Below are positions 33,986-35,687 of a DNA stretch of 35,687 nt, piece by piece. Both the position numbers and the translations under genes were made by a program. Numbering within the stretch: the stretch's first letter is position 1; each line of letters starts with the position of its first letter. Source of the stretch: Phoronis australis (lineage: Eukaryota; Phoronida; Phoronidae); NCBI GenBank assembly GCA_002633005.1, contig NMRA01000103.1, forward strand, positions 303,589 to 339,275, written 5' to 3'. Below the pieces are notes generated by a model. That model worked only from the letters and a program-made list of their open reading frames with translations, had not been told where the DNA came from and did no database searches.

Positions 33986-34226
33986 ATGAAAAAGGAACAG
34001 CACGTGTTGTAGCAAATTGCCGATAGATGGCGCAGTTTTGGGTGAGCATTACTCCCTAATGGAGGCTTCAGAGAAGGGTGTTTCCTTCCTTTGCCTATAT
34101 GGAATTGATCGTATCGTTATGTGTAACTGAACTGAAAAATTGTATGCGTGACAAGGTGAAGTACACATTTTTGGTGTTCACTGGAGACTTGCTCTGTTAC
34201 ACATGAATATTTGTTTCGTTTAGATT

Positions 34227-34293
34227 ATGGATATCATTGAAGACGGCATTCGTCATCTCTGGGCCAATTATGAGTGGGCTCTTACCCAGGCAG
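34227..34293 (+). CDS. First coding exon of a second ELOVL-like elongase (partial, runs off right edge)
   Basis: An acceptor TTTCGTTTAG is followed by ATTATGG; the ATG opens 22 codons (MDIIEDGIRHLW, then ANYEWALTQA) and ends in phase 1 with G before a GTGAGT donor at 34294. Length, phase and character match the first coding exon of ELOVL4/1/7 genes, which ends just before a D-P-R motif split as G|AT; the window's own ELOVL gene has exactly this junction at 28948. It would be transcribed away from that gene. The remaining exons must lie beyond 35687. The exon has no catalytic motif, so the assignment rests on gene structure and neighbourhood. Confidence 0.6.
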
Positions 34294-35687
34294 GTGAGTC
34301 ATGTTCACACAATGCTGCAGAAGACTTATTTAGTGCCATGTAAAATCAACAGTTAGTTGGCATTCTATGTTTTTTGTCAAAAAACAAGTCTTGATTTAGA
34401 ACACTCACCATTATAAAATTTTTTGAACTTTGTCTAAAGAAATAACAGATTGTCAGTTCTCCCCGAGGCCAAAGATTACGTCTAAACCGAGTAAAGAATA
34501 AGGTAAGGCCACGTTAATAATGGTAAGTGGACGGGGGTAATTCTTCACTCACACAAGAGTAATTGCCAAAATTGTCATTTTTCCGTTTTTCAAATGCTGA
34601 TTTACCATTGCCTCAAATAACTTAATGGAAACTTTACCATCAATTGTTTTGTGAGATTGTTCAATCCGAGGTAATAGTAGAATTTCTTTCTTTTTTCATT
34701 TCTGTTGAAGAATTTAAACAAATAAACTTTAACTTGTCACCAACATTGTGTGCTAAATAAGTGAAGAATTCTCATATTGAAACTTGTTTTTTGATGGAAA
34801 ACACGAATTTGATGCCGTTTTAAGTCCGAGTTTTGCACTGACGTAAGCTGCAAAGCTAATTTGAGCTTAAGAGTAACTGAAGTTTCCCTTTGGCAATGCG
34901 TACGTATGTTTAGTGAAGTTATTGACAAGTAGTGCTTGGTTAACCTAATTAATATACAAATATTAATGAATGTTTAAGAACGAGAGCTCTTGAAACAAAG
35001 TGCAGTACCTGTTGTTGACAAAGATGGGTCTAGCCAATAGCTTGAGGACATCTATTGCCACCAAACCCCCATAGGAGGCGAAACACACACGATAGTGAGG
35101 TAGTTATGGGTCTATATAGGAATGCTGATGTGTGACTGTTCGAAACAATCCGACCAAACGCACCATGGCTTGTAAACTGCAATACTAACAAGATTCTTAG
35201 AACGGATCTAAATGTATCCTGCTTGCGAGCTGAGCATTGCTGGTAAACAACACAACAAGTATTGGAAGATAGCAGATTCTGAGTTTAGATGGTCTTGAAC
35301 AAAAACAGGTCACCCACAATTAGTCTTGATAGTGACAAGTTCACAGTGACCTCACCCTTCAAGCGAGTTGAGTTTTTGGCGCTGACGTGGAAGGCGTATT
35401 TGCTGTTTGTAAGAGAATAACTCGGAACATTTATAATAATGTTTAATTGTCTTGTTCATACATTCCACAAGTACACGACTTCAACTCAGAATTATTTTGT
35501 TTATGATGCAGTGAATGCATAGATGATTAGCTTGAGCCCATGGTGAATTATTTATGATAATTACAGAGTGACATGTTAACCCCACTTTTCCGATTTCGCT
35601 CTCATGAGCATCCATGGTTATACAAAGTTAACACTCCCACTATAATGTGTTCACGTTACATCCACGATATTTATGATATTGTGAAGT
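34294..35687 (+). other. Intron 1 (proposed) of the second ELOVL, to the window edge
   Basis: 1.4 kb without a recognisable exon on either strand. No ELO motif (DPR, histidine box) is found before the edge. A 63-codon minus frame at 34737-34928 has no known domain. Confidence 0.45.

Larger units (their letters stand above)
29022..34223. other. Intergenic region between two divergent ELOVL genes
   Basis: This 5.2-kb stretch must hold the promoters and non-coding first exons of both ELOVL genes, because each first coding exon begins with an acceptor (29023-29022 on minus, 34222-34223 on plus). A minus donor CTTG|GTAAGT at about 32932-32937 and plus donors GCA|GTGAGT at 32531 and TTGG|GTGAGC at about 34040 are candidate 5' UTR exon ends. 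Relatively GC-rich, CpG-containing sequence occurs at 31920-32350, 32480-32760 and 33770-33990. Repeats lie at 30400-30565 and 33312-33475. No coding exon is recognised. Confidence 0.5.

Noticed and set aside
1-35687. CRISPR array, tRNA or rRNA genes
   Set aside because: The tandem repeats seen are degenerate minisatellites or transposon arms without unique spacers, and no tRNA or rRNA consensus was found by eye.

Overview
The window is an intron-rich, AT-rich animal nuclear locus. Its two complete metabolic genes (EDEM2 and an ELOVL elongase) and its one ribosomal-protein gene (RPS10/eS10) are split into small exons with GT-AG introns and vertebrate-like protein sequence. The repeats look like those of an invertebrate deuterostome: palindromic ATTTGCAT/ATGCAAAT-rich arrays, small inverted-repeat elements, and a decayed ORF of a Cys-tailed family that I know mainly from cnidarians and invertebrate deuterostomes. 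That taxonomic placement is an inference; the species is not known to me.

Layout, left to right. Positions 1-1505 are non-coding, probably the 3' UTR and downstream flank of EDEM2. 1506-12200 (minus) is a complete ten-exon EDEM2, an ER GH47 mannosidase-like protein of ERAD, predicted at 692 aa with an enlarged acidic C-terminal tail. 12242-17275 (plus) is RPS10, with a short non-coding TOP-type first exon and four coding exons (167 aa). The two genes are head to head: only about 41 bp separate the EDEM2 start codon from the proposed RPS10 start site. 17276-19402 is the convergent 3' region. 19403-29005 (minus) is a complete seven-coding-exon ELOVL4/1/7-type fatty-acid elongase (279 aa). 29022-34223 is a 5.2-kb intergenic stretch with repeats. 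34227-34293 (plus) is the first coding exon of what looks like a second ELOVL gene, divergent from the first and running off the right edge.

The introns hold most of the novelty. EDEM2 intron 1 carries a small TIR element, an assembly-like 71-bp duplication next to an N, and a 0.9-kb near-perfect inverted repeat; diverged copies of the inverted-repeat arm lie elsewhere in the window. The ELOVL intron between coding exons 5 and 6 holds a 3-kb composite element: inverted arms of degenerate tandem repeats flank a broken ORF of the uncharacterised Cys-tailed family. The ELOVL intron between coding exons 4 and 5 begins with an 850-bp degenerate tandem array (period about 40 bp) whose unit matches the end of exon 4 together with its 5' splice site.

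No operon-like logic links the genes. EDEM2 (glycoprotein quality control), RPS10 (40S ribosome) and ELOVL (very-long-chain fatty-acid synthesis in the ER) are ordinary housekeeping or metabolic genes. The EDEM2/RPS10 pair probably shares one promoter.
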